A stretch of 36,591 nt of DNA, taken from Candidatus Kaiserbacteria bacterium. GTDB lineage: Bacteria; Patescibacteriota; Minisyncoccia; Phycocordibacterales; UBA2100. Positions 1 to 9,585 of the stretch are shown piece after piece (the first letter of the stretch is position 1; each line of letters begins with the position of its first letter). The stretch spans positions 1-36,591 of the forward strand of contig JAFAPB010000084.1 in NCBI GenBank assembly GCA_019247335.1, given 5' to 3'. A program made the position numbers and the translations under genes. The notes below the pieces were generated by a model. That model saw nothing but the letters and a program-made list of their open reading frames with translations, did no database searches and was not told the DNA's origin.

Positions 1-1069
1 TTTCCTTCTGCAAAAATTCGCTCATGAGCGAAAGTCCTGCAGCCTCATTGGGTCCGCCGCGCCGAACAAACACTTTAATGTCCGCATCGCGTAATTCCTG
101 TGCGCCCTCGGTGAGCGCATCGATAATTCCGGCAAACGTTTTTTTCACGTCGGTGAAATTTGCGACGCCGCCGGCGATAACAAGCGCTTTTTTCGGGGCC
201 TTCGAGTCGAGGAGGAGCTGCACGATCTCGCGCGCGTATAAATACGTCTCCTCGCGCGACGGCCCGCCGCTGTACTCGCCGTAATTGCCGACGCGGTCGC
301 TCATGCCTTCGAGCGCCGCCTCATCTGCGATCACGATCGATCCCCCACCACCTGAGAGGAGAAAAAAGAGCGCGCCGTCGGGGTTGAGCACCGAGAGCTT
401 GAGCGAGGCCGGAGTCGTCGCCGCGAGCGCCTCGATGCGTTCCTCTGCCGGATGTTTTGCGCGTGTTTTCACCACATTCGCCGCGCTCCACGTGCCGCGC
501 ACGAAAAATTCGCCGGCACTGTCGACAAGCAGCGCGGCATCGAGCAGATACGCCGATCCGTCTTTCACAACAAGCGGGTTGATTTCGAGAAAAGCGAACT
601 GATTTTTCTCGAACGCATCGTAAAGCATTCGAAGAAATTCGCCGGGAAGGCCGGTCGTACGCGCGGTTTCCTCTATATCGGCAGGACTCGTAATCGTATG
701 TTGAGCGACCTTTTCAGGATGCGCCTCGATATCGACGCCACCCTCTGCGGCGTGCAGTAGGCGCAGTCCCTCGCGAACGCGCTCCAGTGAGAGGTACTGC
801 TCTTCCGAAGCTTCATGCGAAAAGTACGGCTCGCCCAAAAATCGGTTAAATCCTCTCGCTTCCCACTCTTTCATCCGTGCAGCGGCAGTCTCGCCATCCA
901 CATCGATCGCGATGAGCCCCTGCTTGAAGCGCTTTTTCACCCCCTGATCGACTTTCACAACCCACTGCCCTTTCGGCAACGCGTCTTTTGAAGAAAGCGC
1001 GATGCCCTGGTAGGCATCGCCGAGAATGAGGCGTTTCGCCTTATATTCGCTCAATTTAACCCGCGCCAT
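1..1069 (-). CDS. ATP-citrate lyase / citryl-CoA synthetase beta-type subunit (ATP-grasp, succinyl-CoA-ligase-like), partial at left edge
   Basis: Manual reverse translation from ATG at 1069: MARVKLSEYKAKRLILGDAYQGI...FLEINPLVVKDGSAYLLDAALLVDS...LKLSVLNPDGALFFLLSGGGGSIVIADEAALEGMSDRVGNYGEYSGGPSREETYLYAREIVQLLLD...IAGGVANFTDVKKTFAGIIDALTE...VFVRRGGPNEAAGL. Strong resemblance to the N-terminal part of ACLY/AclB (NYGEYSG.P, GG.IANFT.V..TF.GI, IFVRRGGPN). Confidence 0.8.
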   Translation of the reverse strand, partial: MARVKLSEYKAKRLILGDAYQGIALSSKDALPKGQWVVKVDQGVKKRFKQGLIAIDVDGETAAARMKEWEARGFNRFLGEPYFSHEASEEQYLSLERVREGLRLLHAAEGGVDIEAHPEKVAQHTITSPADIEETARTTGLPGEFLRMLYDAFEKNQFAFLEINPLVVKDGSAYLLDAALLVDSAGEFFVRGTWSAANVVKTRAKHPAEERIEALAATTPASLKLSVLNPDGALFFLLSGGGGSIVIADEAALEGMSDRVGNYGEYSGGPSREETYLYAREIVQLLLDSKAPKKALVIAGGVANFTDVKKTFAGIIDALTEGAQELRDADIKVFVRRGGPNEAAGLSLMSEFLQKE

Positions 1070-1070
1070 A

Positions 1071-1694
1071 TCAGCTCTTTACGAGCAATATGCGTCCGTT
1101 TTCCGCGCGTCGACCGTAATTGACGAAGCCGAGCTTTTCGGTGAGCGCGAGGACCTGCACATTGTCCTGATTGGTCTGCATCCAGAGGCGCCGCTCGGGA
1201 GCGAGGCGGTGATACGCGTTCCACGCGAAATTGAAAAAGGGCCGCATGAGGCCCTTGCCGCGATGCGGTATGTACGAGCGAAGTGCGGTCGTGTCCCAAT
1301 CGCCCGAGATATCGGTGATCGTCTGTTCGCTATCGGTCGGGACCGGCTTTGGGCCGAACCAGATGAGCGCGGCAAGCTGCTGCGCTCCGTCGACGAGCGC
1401 GAACGGCACTCGCCCCTGCGAGTACCACTCTTCGTATGAATTCAGACCGAATCGCTCGTGGTCGGAGGTCTTCGATTGCAATTCCGTGTCCGACTGGTCG
1501 AGCGCGCGCGCCTTGAGCTGTGCGGCAAGGTCTTCGGTGAGCCCCGCGACGATCGTAAAAAATTCTCCGGTTTTCGCGCGCAGCTTCCCGAGTGCGATCG
1601 AGGCGTATAGGGGGATCGTAAGGTCAGTGAGCTCCGCGAGTGTTTCGACGTCCGGCATTGCCATGAGCGTACCGCTAAGGACGGGGCCTTGCAA
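1071..1694 (-). CDS. GNAT-like N-acetyltransferase
   Basis: ORF with C-terminal RGKGLMRPFFNFAWNAY...LWMQTNQDNVQVLALTEKLGFVNYGR, GNAT-like; likely start MAMPDVETL; 1 nt from next gene. Confidence 0.6.
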   Translation of the reverse strand: MQGPVLSGTLMAMPDVETLAELTDLTIPLYASIALGKLRAKTGEFFTIVAGLTEDLAAQLKARALDQSDTELQSKTSDHERFGLNSYEEWYSQGRVPFALVDGAQQLAALIWFGPKPVPTDSEQTITDISGDWDTTALRSYIPHRGKGLMRPFFNFAWNAYHRLAPERRLWMQTNQDNVQVLALTEKLGFVNYGRRAENGRILLVKS

Positions 1695-1696
1695 TA

Positions 1697-2272
1697 TTAG
1701 AGCTGCGTCTGCGCGATCGCGCGGTTGATCGAGGCGAGCAGTTTCTCGCGCATCGCTTCCGCTTCCGTGAGGTGCTCGCCGGCGTAGGCGGTGTGAGTGA
1801 AGAGCGCGGTCTCGAGGGCCTCCGCCGAAAGATACCCGAGCGCGTAGAGTACGCGTGCGACGCAGACAATCTCGATCGTCGCGAACGATTCGACATGGTC
1901 GCGCATGAGCGCGTCGTGCGCCTCGGCAAGCGCCGCAAAGAGATATTCGTTCTGCTCCTCCCCGTGCACGAGCCGGACCGTAAGTTCAGCGATGCGTGCG
2001 AACGCGGAAACGCCGAGCGGATCGCGGCCCGCTATATGTACCGCATTCGCTCCCGCCGCGCGCCAGCCGCGGCGCCCTTTGACGAGCGAAACGAACGAGC
2101 GCGTGTAGATCTGGACCGCATAGCGCATTTTTGAGTTTTCCGCGCGTACCGCGCTTCCGCGGGCGCGCAGGAGTCCGAAATCGCGCGTGTAGAAAAGGAG
2201 TGTTCGGTCCGCTTCCCCGCTTTCCTTTGCGCCCAAGACGAGCGCTTCGGTCGTATATTTCTGATACATCAA
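1697..2272 (-). CDS. recO: DNA repair protein RecO
   Basis: MMYQKYTTEALVLGAKESGEADRTLLFYTRDFGLLRARGSAVRAENSKMRY; RecO OB-fold N-terminus; overlaps ileS by 4 nt. Confidence 0.75.
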   Translation of the reverse strand: MMYQKYTTEALVLGAKESGEADRTLLFYTRDFGLLRARGSAVRAENSKMRYAVQIYTRSFVSLVKGRRGWRAAGANAVHIAGRDPLGVSAFARIAELTVRLVHGEEQNEYLFAALAEAHDALMRDHVESFATIEIVCVARVLYALGYLSAEALETALFTHTAYAGEHLTEAEAMREKLLASINRAIAQTQL

Positions 2273-5130
2273 TCGAATTGTATCTCGGTATTCGTCGTCT
2301 TCAGAATCTGGGCCGCGTGCTTCTCAAGGATGGCGCGATCCTCCGCGGAGAATGAAGCACGATAGGTGGCCGGCTCGCCCGGCTTCAGATTCTGCGCCTT
2401 ACGATATGCCTGGATCTCGCGGACCGTCTTACGAACGAAACCTTCTTCTTTCAATTCCGGTGTGATGGATGTGTCGAGCGAGAGGCCCGGTGTCGGCGTG
2501 AACGCGACCTCTTTCACATTGACCTCGTCTTTGATGAGTTCGACGTATTCCGCGATACGAGAGACGTTTTCAGAGAGCGCGTCCTGCATGCCGAGCGTGA
2601 GGCGAGGCAACGGTTGGCGCACGTTGATGCCGGCCGTTTCCCGCTCTTTCAGGGCCTGCGACACCACGGCGCGCACCGCGAACATGCGCGTCAAGATATC
2701 GGTCGCGTCGGCAGCAAGCGCCGGGATTTCGGGCCACCGCGAGAGATGTACGCTCTCCTCGTCCTCTGATTCGCGCACCGCCTGGAATAAATATTCAGCG
2801 TAGAACGGCATCGAAGGCGCGGTCACGCGCGAAAGGGTATGCAACACGTATCGCAAAGTAGCCAGCGCAGCCGTCTGATCCGGTCCTTCCTCTTTGAAGC
2901 GATCGCGCGAGCGTCGCAGGTACCAGACCGAGAGATCGTCGATAAAAAGCGGGAGCGCCCGCACCGCATCATCGAGCGCGTACGATTCGAGTCCGTCGGT
3001 CGTCTCCCCGATGAGCGCGGCGATGCGCGCGAGGATCCACTGATCCAGAATATGAGTGCTCGCGAAGCTGCGCGGTGTGCCGTCGGCGTAGAGTTTGTAG
3101 AACTCGAGCACGTTGTTGAGGCGCCCGATATTTTTCTTGAGCGTCTCGTCGACGCCGCTTTCCGAGAAGTTGAGATTTTCCGCTTTCAAAAGCGGCGACG
3201 AGAGCATGTAGAGGCGCAGCGCGTCCGCTCCGTATCGACTGATGACATCCATCGGATCGGGGTAGTTTTGCAATCGCTTCGACATTTTCTTGCCGTCTTC
3301 GGCGAGCACAATGCCGTGCGCGACCACATTTTGAAATGCATTCGTATCAAAGGTCGCGCCGGCAAGCACGTGTAAGTAGTAGAACCAGGCGCGGAATTGA
3401 CCCGTGTATTCGGTAATGAACTGCGCGGGGAAGGTCTTCTCGAACCGCTCTTTGTTCTCGAACGGGTAGTGCACCTGGCCGTACGGCATCGACCCCGAGT
3501 CGAACCAGGTGTCGAGCACGTCCGGTACGCGGTGCATGGTATTGCCGCACTCACACGGCACGGTTACCTCATCGATGATGTGCTTGTGGAGGTCATCGAT
3601 CTTCACGCCGCTCGCTTCTTCGAGCTCCGCGACAGAGCCGAAAACGCGCTGTTTTTTGCACGAATCGCAGACCCACATCGGGATCACGCTCGCCCAGAAT
3701 CGCTGGCGGCTGATGGACCAGTCGCGCGCTCCCTCGAGCCATTTTCCGAACAGTCCTTCCTTTATATGCGAAGGCGACCAATGCACATTTTGCGCGGTGC
3801 GCATGAGCTCGTCCTTGAGCTTCGTGACCGAAACGAACCAGGAACTGGTCGCATAATTAAGGAGTGGCGTGTCGCAACGCCAACAATGCGGATACGAGTG
3901 CGTAATATTCTCTTTCGCAAAAAACAGTCCGTGATCCTGTAAATATTTCAAAACGGCGATGTCGGTGGCAAGACGTACCTTATCTTCAGCATTCGGCTTT
4001 ACTTCCATGCCGGCAAAGTCCGTCACCTCCGGCTTCATCGTTCCGTCGAAATTAACGTGCTGCACGAACGGCAGATTATTTTCTTTCAAAAGCTCCCAGT
4101 CATCGGCGCCGAATGCTGGGGCTTCCTGCGCGATGCCCGTACCATCTTCCGCAGTAACAAAGTCAGCCGCATACACTTTCCAGCCGTTCTCACGATTCTT
4201 CAGATTCTGGTCCTTGGCGTAATAGTCGAACAGCGGCTCATATTCAATACCAACAAGTTTTTCGCCACTTATATAAGTCATCCCCGAACCGGTACCGCGT
4301 ATAACATTCGGTACCCGATTAAAAGCAAGGACGATATTTTTTGGTCGCTCATTATCTTCCGATTTGAAGTCTTTAACGAGGACGTATTGAATATTCTTAC
4401 CGACTGCTAAAGCAACGTTACCGGGCAGTGTCCATGGAGTAGTGGTCCACGCAAGAAGATAGGTATTTTCTGGCAAGCCATGTTTCCCCGGATTTTTAAC
4501 TTTAAATTGTACTGTTACGGCGATATCTTTGATGTCTTTGTAGCCCTCACTCACCTCCTGCTGGGAAAGTGTCGTCTCGCAGCGCGTGCAGATGTGCATC
4601 GAGCGGTAATCCTCGTAGACGAGCCCTTTGTCGTAGATCGTCTTGAAGACCCACCACACGCTCTCCATGTAGGGCTTATCCATCGTTCGATACGCGTGCT
4701 CCATATCGACCCAGCGCCCGGTGCGCGGGATGATCTTTTCCCACTCGTGCGCGTAGGTCATCACCTGCGCGCGGCATGCTTCGTTGAATTTTGCGATGCC
4801 GAAATTCTTGATGTCTTTCTTGTGCTTGAAGCCGAGCTGCTTCTCGACGATGTTCTCGATCGGGAGACCGTGACAGTCCCATCCCCAAACGCGAGGCACG
4901 CTGTATCCGCGCATCGTCTTGTAGCGCGGTATCACATCCTTGATGAGTCCCGTCACGATGTGTCCATAGTGCGGCAGTCCCGTGGCGAACGGTGGCCCAT
5001 CATAAAAAGCGTACTCACCGTTGGGCGCGTCCTGGGCAACCGATTTTTCGAAAATTTTGTTCTCGTTCCAAAAGGCGAGAATTGTTTCCTCGCGCTTGGC
5101 GACGTCCGATTTTTGCGGTGTTTCAGCCAT
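2269..5130 (-). CDS. ileS: Isoleucyl-tRNA synthetase (eukaryotic-like type 2)
   Basis: 953 aa; DGPPFATGLPHYGHIVTG, GWDCHGLPIENIVEKQLG, KMSKRLQNYPDP. Confidence 0.95.
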   Translation of the reverse strand: MAETPQKSDVAKREETILAFWNENKIFEKSVAQDAPNGEYAFYDGPPFATGLPHYGHIVTGLIKDVIPRYKTMRGYSVPRVWGWDCHGLPIENIVEKQLGFKHKKDIKNFGIAKFNEACRAQVMTYAHEWEKIIPRTGRWVDMEHAYRTMDKPYMESVWWVFKTIYDKGLVYEDYRSMHICTRCETTLSQQEVSEGYKDIKDIAVTVQFKVKNPGKHGLPENTYLLAWTTTPWTLPGNVALAVGKNIQYVLVKDFKSEDNERPKNIVLAFNRVPNVIRGTGSGMTYISGEKLVGIEYEPLFDYYAKDQNLKNRENGWKVYAADFVTAEDGTGIAQEAPAFGADDWELLKENNLPFVQHVNFDGTMKPEVTDFAGMEVKPNAEDKVRLATDIAVLKYLQDHGLFFAKENITHSYPHCWRCDTPLLNYATSSWFVSVTKLKDELMRTAQNVHWSPSHIKEGLFGKWLEGARDWSISRQRFWASVIPMWVCDSCKKQRVFGSVAELEEASGVKIDDLHKHIIDEVTVPCECGNTMHRVPDVLDTWFDSGSMPYGQVHYPFENKERFEKTFPAQFITEYTGQFRAWFYYLHVLAGATFDTNAFQNVVAHGIVLAEDGKKMSKRLQNYPDPMDVISRYGADALRLYMLSSPLLKAENLNFSESGVDETLKKNIGRLNNVLEFYKLYADGTPRSFASTHILDQWILARIAALIGETTDGLESYALDDAVRALPLFIDDLSVWYLRRSRDRFKEEGPDQTAALATLRYVLHTLSRVTAPSMPFYAEYLFQAVRESEDEESVHLSRWPEIPALAADATDILTRMFAVRAVVSQALKERETAGINVRQPLPRLTLGMQDALSENVSRIAEYVELIKDEVNVKEVAFTPTPGLSLDTSITPELKEEGFVRKTVREIQAYRKAQNLKPGEPATYRASFSAEDRAILEKHAAQILKTTNTEIQFD

Positions 5131-5162
5131 ATTTTTGCTTATCGTAACAAAGAGGTTTCCGA

Positions 5163-5639
5163 TTAGCGACTCAGAAGCGCGCGAATCTGACCGATGAGTT
5201 TTTTATTATCTCCATCAAAATGTATCGCCTTCATGCCCGCATCCGTTGCTGCTGAGAGATTATCATCTTGGTCGTCAATATAAACTATATCTGGTGGTGC
5301 AGCGCCTATCTTTTCTGAAACGAGGATATAGGCGTTAGCTGTTTTTTTATCTACCCCAAGTTCATTTGCTGAGAAAATATGGTCAAACGTTTCTTCGAGA
5401 ACAGGTCGAACATGGGGATGATTCTGGATTATGTCCGTTGTAAAAATACTTACAGGATATATTCCTTTAAGAGAGCGGTAAAAATTGAGAAGTTCAGTGT
5501 TGAATTCGAAATAATTCAATATCTCGTACTCACCTCCGTACTCGGCATGCAATTTCTTATGTAGCGCGTTTAACCCGCCGGTGTAATTCGGGTCCTTTGG
5601 ATAAAAAAGTGTGCGCGAAAAGTCGGAAAGTACCATCAT
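5163..5639 (-). CDS. HAD-family hydrolase
   Basis: MVLSDFSRTLF N-terminal HAD motif, IFTTD, DIVYIDDQDDNLSAATDAGMKAIHFDG. Confidence 0.75.
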   Translation of the reverse strand: MMVLSDFSRTLFYPKDPNYTGGLNALHKKLHAEYGGEYEILNYFEFNTELLNFYRSLKGIYPVSIFTTDIIQNHPHVRPVLEETFDHIFSANELGVDKKTANAYILVSEKIGAAPPDIVYIDDQDDNLSAATDAGMKAIHFDGDNKKLIGQIRALLSR

Positions 5640-5641
5640 AC

Positions 5642-7286
5642 TTACATCTGCTGCGGCGCGGGAATGCCGAGCGTCCAGAGACCCTTTTCCAGGGTCGCGC
5701 GTACCGCATCGACGATCGCCAGCTTATGTGGCGCCTCGCTCGAACCGTCCAAAATATGCACCTGTGCGTACCAGGAGTTGAAAGCGGAGGCGAGTTCGAT
5801 CAAATGATTGACCAAAAGGTGCGGCTCGAGCTTTTCCGCCGCATACGCGAGAGCATCCGGGAAGCGATGCAAGGTGCGCACGAGATCGGTCGCCTCTGCG
5901 TTCGGGTCGAGCTTCGCTTCAATGCCTTCGCTCCGGGCCCGCTCCATCACACCAGCCGCGCGCGCATGTGCATACTGCAAATACGGCCCCGAATCACCCT
6001 CGAGCGAGAGCGCGCGCTCGCGATCGAAGATGATGTCCTTGCCGGCCCCCTGTTTCAAAATCTGATATTTGATCGCGGCGACCGCGATACTCTGCGCGAG
6101 CCCTTCCGGATCGGCGGCGCGGCTTTCGCGCGCCCGCGCCTGCGCCGCTTCGGTGAGATCTTCGATAAGCGATTCGCCGGTGATCACATTTCCCTTGCGC
6201 GACGACATCTTCCCTTCCGCAAAGCGCATCATGCCGTGTGCGACGTGCGTCGTTTTCTCCGCGACCTTCGGCATGACGAATTCCATTGCCTTAAGAACGA
6301 CTTTGAAATAGTCGCTCTGCTCGCTCGCGGTCACGATGATCGATTCATTGAGATCCGGCACTTTTTCGAATTTCGCGCGATTGAGACCGAGTTCCTTCGC
6401 CTCATATGTGGGTAATCCTTTTGAAGTGAGAAAGACGCGCGTGTGCAGGCCGTACTTTTCGCCCGGGAAGATAACAGCGCCATCGCTCTCGGCAAAAACG
6501 CCTTTTTCTAAAAACTCACGAACGATCTTCGGCCCCTCCATGCCTTCGATGCCCTCGAAGAAATAAAAGTCGAACTTCGTGCCGAGAATCTTATAGATGG
6601 CTTCGAAATGCTCGAGCGACTCCCGCCGCCCGCGTTCGTACAATTCGTTGATAGCGGGATCGGTATGGTCGTATACCTGTTTATTGATGGTATCGATCGC
6701 TTCTTTATGCGCCTCATAGTGTTCGGATCCGTAGGTATACGCCGCGCCCCACGAGAGTTCGGGTTGCTGCATTTTGCCCCAGATCGCTTTGGCGACGTGC
6801 TGTCCTACGTCCCCTTGCCAGTTGGCGCGCACGACGCGCGCGCCACTCATTTCAATAAGGCGGGCTACGGATTCACCGATCGCGTTCGACATTAAATGTC
6901 CGATGTGGAATTCCTTGAAGGGATTCGGGTCGGTGTACTCGACCATGACCTTCTTGCCGTCTAGCGATGCGTTCTTTCCCCATGCTTCGCTCTCACGCGC
7001 GCGGTCGATCGCTTTCGCGAACGCAGCCTTGGCCAAAAAGAAATTGATGAACCCCGGTCCCGCTATCTCAACTTTTTCGACGCCTTCGATCGGGCCCACT
7101 TCGGCAACGAGCTTCTCGGCGAGCGCGCGGGGATTCGTGCCGGCAGCTTTCGCATAGCGAAGCGCCGTGCCGGTTGCATAATCGCCGTTCTTGAGCTCGG
7201 CAGGATGCTCCAGTTCGACGACCGCATCGGAAACGCCGACACGCTCAAGAGCGCGGCGCAAAGCCTCAGCGATCGTCGCTTTCATA
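5642..7286 (-). CDS. argS: Arginyl-tRNA synthetase
   Basis: MVEYTDPNPFKEFHIGHLMSNAIGESVARLIE and GMMRFAEGKMSSRKGNVITGESLIEDL; start chosen at MKATIAEALRR. Confidence 0.93.
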
Positions 7287-7301
7287 CAGGGATTGTACCG
7301 C

Positions 7302-7952
7302 CTAGCGCAGTTTTTTCGACACTTCGCGCCAGATGCGCTCATGGATCTCGCGCGGTGAAAGCAGTCGCCCCTTTTCGACGCAGGGAACACGTTTCCAGCC
7401 GGGACGTTTGGCAAGCTGCTCATAGAGCCGCGCCACCTCTTTTTGAAACGCGCGGTCGCGCTCGTTCTGATCTTTTTTCTTCCCCTCTTTGCTTAAAAGC
7501 CGCTGCGCGGCTGTCGTCGGCAGCGAGAGATAGAGGACGAGATCTGGCTTCGGCACGCCGAGCTGTTTGTATTCGAGATCTTCGAAAAATTTCTGGAACT
7601 TCGCTCGCTCGCTCGGTTTGCATTTGGCGGCGCCGAACGCGAGCGCGCTCGTCGTGTAGCGATCGCAAATGACGGGACCCTTCTTGAGCGCTTGCTGCAG
7701 CTGCGGGAGCGCGACCGCGCGATCGAGCGCGTACGGTATCGACGTAAGGTATGCGTCGAGATTTCGAAAATCACCGTGCTTTCCTTGCAGGCTCTCGCGA
7801 ATAATATTGCCGACCGGTGTGCCGTAGCGGGGGAAGCTAAAAACACTCGCCGCGCGGCCTTCTTTTTTGAGCCGCGCGGAAAGTAGCTTTACTTGCGTCG
7901 CCTTGCCGGCGCCGTCGATGCCTTCGAGGACGATGAGAGGATTACGCCGCAT
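7302..7952 (-). CDS. tmk: Thymidylate kinase
   Basis: [25 protein letters not shown]-loop, [15 protein letters not shown]. Confidence 0.88.
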   Translation of the reverse strand: MRRNPLIVLEGIDGAGKATQVKLLSARLKKEGRAASVFSFPRYGTPVGNIIRESLQGKHGDFRNLDAYLTSIPYALDRAVALPQLQQALKKGPVICDRYTTSALAFGAAKCKPSERAKFQKFFEDLEYKQLGVPKPDLVLYLSLPTTAAQRLLSKEGKKKDQNERDRAFQKEVARLYEQLAKRPGWKRVPCVEKGRLLSPREIHERIWREVSKKLR

Positions 7953-8361
7953 CGATACCCATACTGCGCGCGGTGCCCGCGATGATCTTCTTCGCCTGTT
8001 CGAGATCGGAGGCGTTCAGATCTTCCATCTTCTCTTTCGCGATGTCTTCGAGCTGCTGCTTCGAGAGCTTGCCGACTTTATTCTGCGGCTTATGCGAGCC
8101 CTTCTCGAGATTGAGCGCTTTCAAAATCAGGCGCGAGGCCGGCGGCTTTTTGACGATGAAGGAGAACGTGCGGTCCTTGTAGACGGTGAGGACGACCGGA
8201 ACGATCTGACCCATCATCGGGCGCGTCTGCTGGTTGAATTGATTGACGAATTCGCCGATATTCACGCCCGCCGGGCCGAGCGCCGTGCCGACCGGCGGCG
8301 CGGGCGTCGCGGCGCCCGCCGCGATCTGGAGCTTGATCATTTTTGTGATTTCTTTTGCCAT
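7942..8361 (-). CDS. rplK: Ribosomal protein uL11
   Basis: [41 protein letters not shown]. Confidence 0.95.
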   Translation of the reverse strand: MAKEITKMIKLQIAAGAATPAPPVGTALGPAGVNIGEFVNQFNQQTRPMMGQIVPVVLTVYKDRTFSFIVKKPPASRLILKALNLEKGSHKPQNKVGKLSKQQLEDIAKEKMEDLNASDLEQAKKIIAGTARSMGIDAA

Positions 8362-8368
8362 AGGAATT

Positions 8369-8914
8369 TTATACGCGCTGCACCTGATCGGCTTCGAGCT
8401 CGACCGGCGTTTCGCGTCCGAACATCGGAACTAAGACTTTAACCTTTCCGCGCTCTTCGTCAATCTCTCCCACCTTGCCTTCGAGATCCTTAAACGGGCC
8501 GTCGATGATAATAACCGCATCGCCGGGCGCGAGATCGATCGCGTGGCGCACCGTGTCCCCTTCCGAGCGGCGGAGGATCTTTTCGACTTCCTCGGGAGAG
8601 AGCGGGACGGCCTGATTCGCCGTGCCGACGAAACCGGTCACCTGCGGCGTGTTGCGCACGACCGACCACGCATCGTCGGTCGCGATCATATCGACGAGCA
8701 CGTAGCCCGGAAATATCTTTTCTTTCGTCTCGGTGCGGCGCCCGTTCTTGATCTTGATCTTCTTCTCGGTCGGCACGACGACGTTAAAGATCTGCTCGCC
8801 CATGCCGAAAGACTCGATGCGCTGCTTCAGATTGCGCGCGACCGCGTCCTCATAACCTGAATAGGTGTGCACCGCATACCACTGCCTTTCCTGTCCGTAC
8901 GTCTGTTTCGCCAT
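8369..8914 (-). CDS. nusG: Transcription termination/antitermination protein NusG
   Basis: [25 protein letters not shown]...[79 protein letters not shown]; start at MAKQTYGQ. Confidence 0.95.
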   Translation of the reverse strand: MAKQTYGQERQWYAVHTYSGYEDAVARNLKQRIESFGMGEQIFNVVVPTEKKIKIKNGRRTETKEKIFPGYVLVDMIATDDAWSVVRNTPQVTGFVGTANQAVPLSPEEVEKILRRSEGDTVRHAIDLAPGDAVIIIDGPFKDLEGKVGEIDEERGKVKVLVPMFGRETPVELEADQVQRV

Positions 8915-8915
8915 A

Positions 8916-9188
8916 TTAGATCTTGAAGTTAACCGGCGTTGAGCTGCCGTTCTGCGGTGCGGTCGTCGTTGCCTGCGTCTGTGTCTGCGTCGGAGCGCTC
9001 GGAAGGACGCCGAGCGTCTTTGAGAGCGCGCTCGTGAATACGTAATCGAAAAGGCCCAGGTAGAGCGCGACGCCGACAGAAATGGCCGCGACGAGAATCG
9101 TATAAACGATCGTCTGCGTGCGGGTCGGCCAGGCGACATGCCGGAGTTCACCACGCGTTTCTTTCAAATATTGCCCGAATCCAGCCAT
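8916..9188 (-). CDS. secE: Preprotein translocase subunit SecE
   Basis: FGQYLKETRGELRHVAWPTRTQTIVYTILVAAISVGVALYLGLFDYVF; upstream of nusG. Confidence 0.9.
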   Translation of the reverse strand: MAGFGQYLKETRGELRHVAWPTRTQTIVYTILVAAISVGVALYLGLFDYVFTSALSKTLGVLPSAPTQTQTQATTTAPQNGSSTPVNFKI

Positions 9189-9216
9189 ATTCTTGATATT
9201 TAAGCTGCCATTTTAA

Positions 9217-9234
9217 AAACGCCTTCCGGCGTTT
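9217..9234. terminator. Stem-loop AAACGCC-TTCC-GGCGTTT
   Basis: 7-bp perfect stem between ArsR-like gene and secE. Confidence 0.45.
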
Positions 9235-9269
9235 CAATGAGGGCATTGTACCGCCTGGGAGCCCTCCGT

Positions 9270-9292
9270 CAAGCCTCTCTAGGAGAGGCTTG
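9270..9292 (-). terminator. 10-bp stem-loop overlapping the ArsR-like stop codon
   Basis: CAAGCCTCTC-TAG-GAGAGGCTTG, spans stop codon at 9279-9281. Confidence 0.45.
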
Positions 9293-9572
9293 AGAGGAAT
9301 TTGATGAGCGCTTTTGCCTCTTTTCCGGAGGCAATGCGATAGCACATGAGGCGCCCGAGCTTCTTCGACGAGACGATGTTCGCCTCGCTTAAAAGACCCA
9401 GCTGATGACTGACCGCGGAATGCGTCATGTTCAAGTTCTTTGCGATGTCCTGCACCGATAATTCCTTTTTCTTCATGAGCGTCGTCAAGATGCGAACGCG
9501 CGTCGCGCTTGAGACAAGTCCGAATAGCTGCGCTGCGTGTTCCGCGCGCGCTTTGTGCGCTTTTGAGATCAT
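9279..9572 (-). CDS. ArsR-family winged-helix transcriptional regulator
   Basis: AAQLFGLVSSATRVRILTTLMKKKELSVQDIAKNLNMTHSAVSHQLGLLSEANIVSSKKLGRLMCYRI. Confidence 0.85.
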   Translation of the reverse strand: MISKAHKARAEHAAQLFGLVSSATRVRILTTLMKKKELSVQDIAKNLNMTHSAVSHQLGLLSEANIVSSKKLGRLMCYRIASGKEAKALIKFLSSLS

Positions 9573-9585
9573 ACGAGCGCCTATC

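Noticed and set aside
4480-5166. 228-aa plus-strand ORF
   Set aside because: Antisense to ileS; sense frame has clear synthetase motifs.
5597-6415. 272-aa plus-strand ORF
   Set aside because: Antisense to argS with no recognisable motif.
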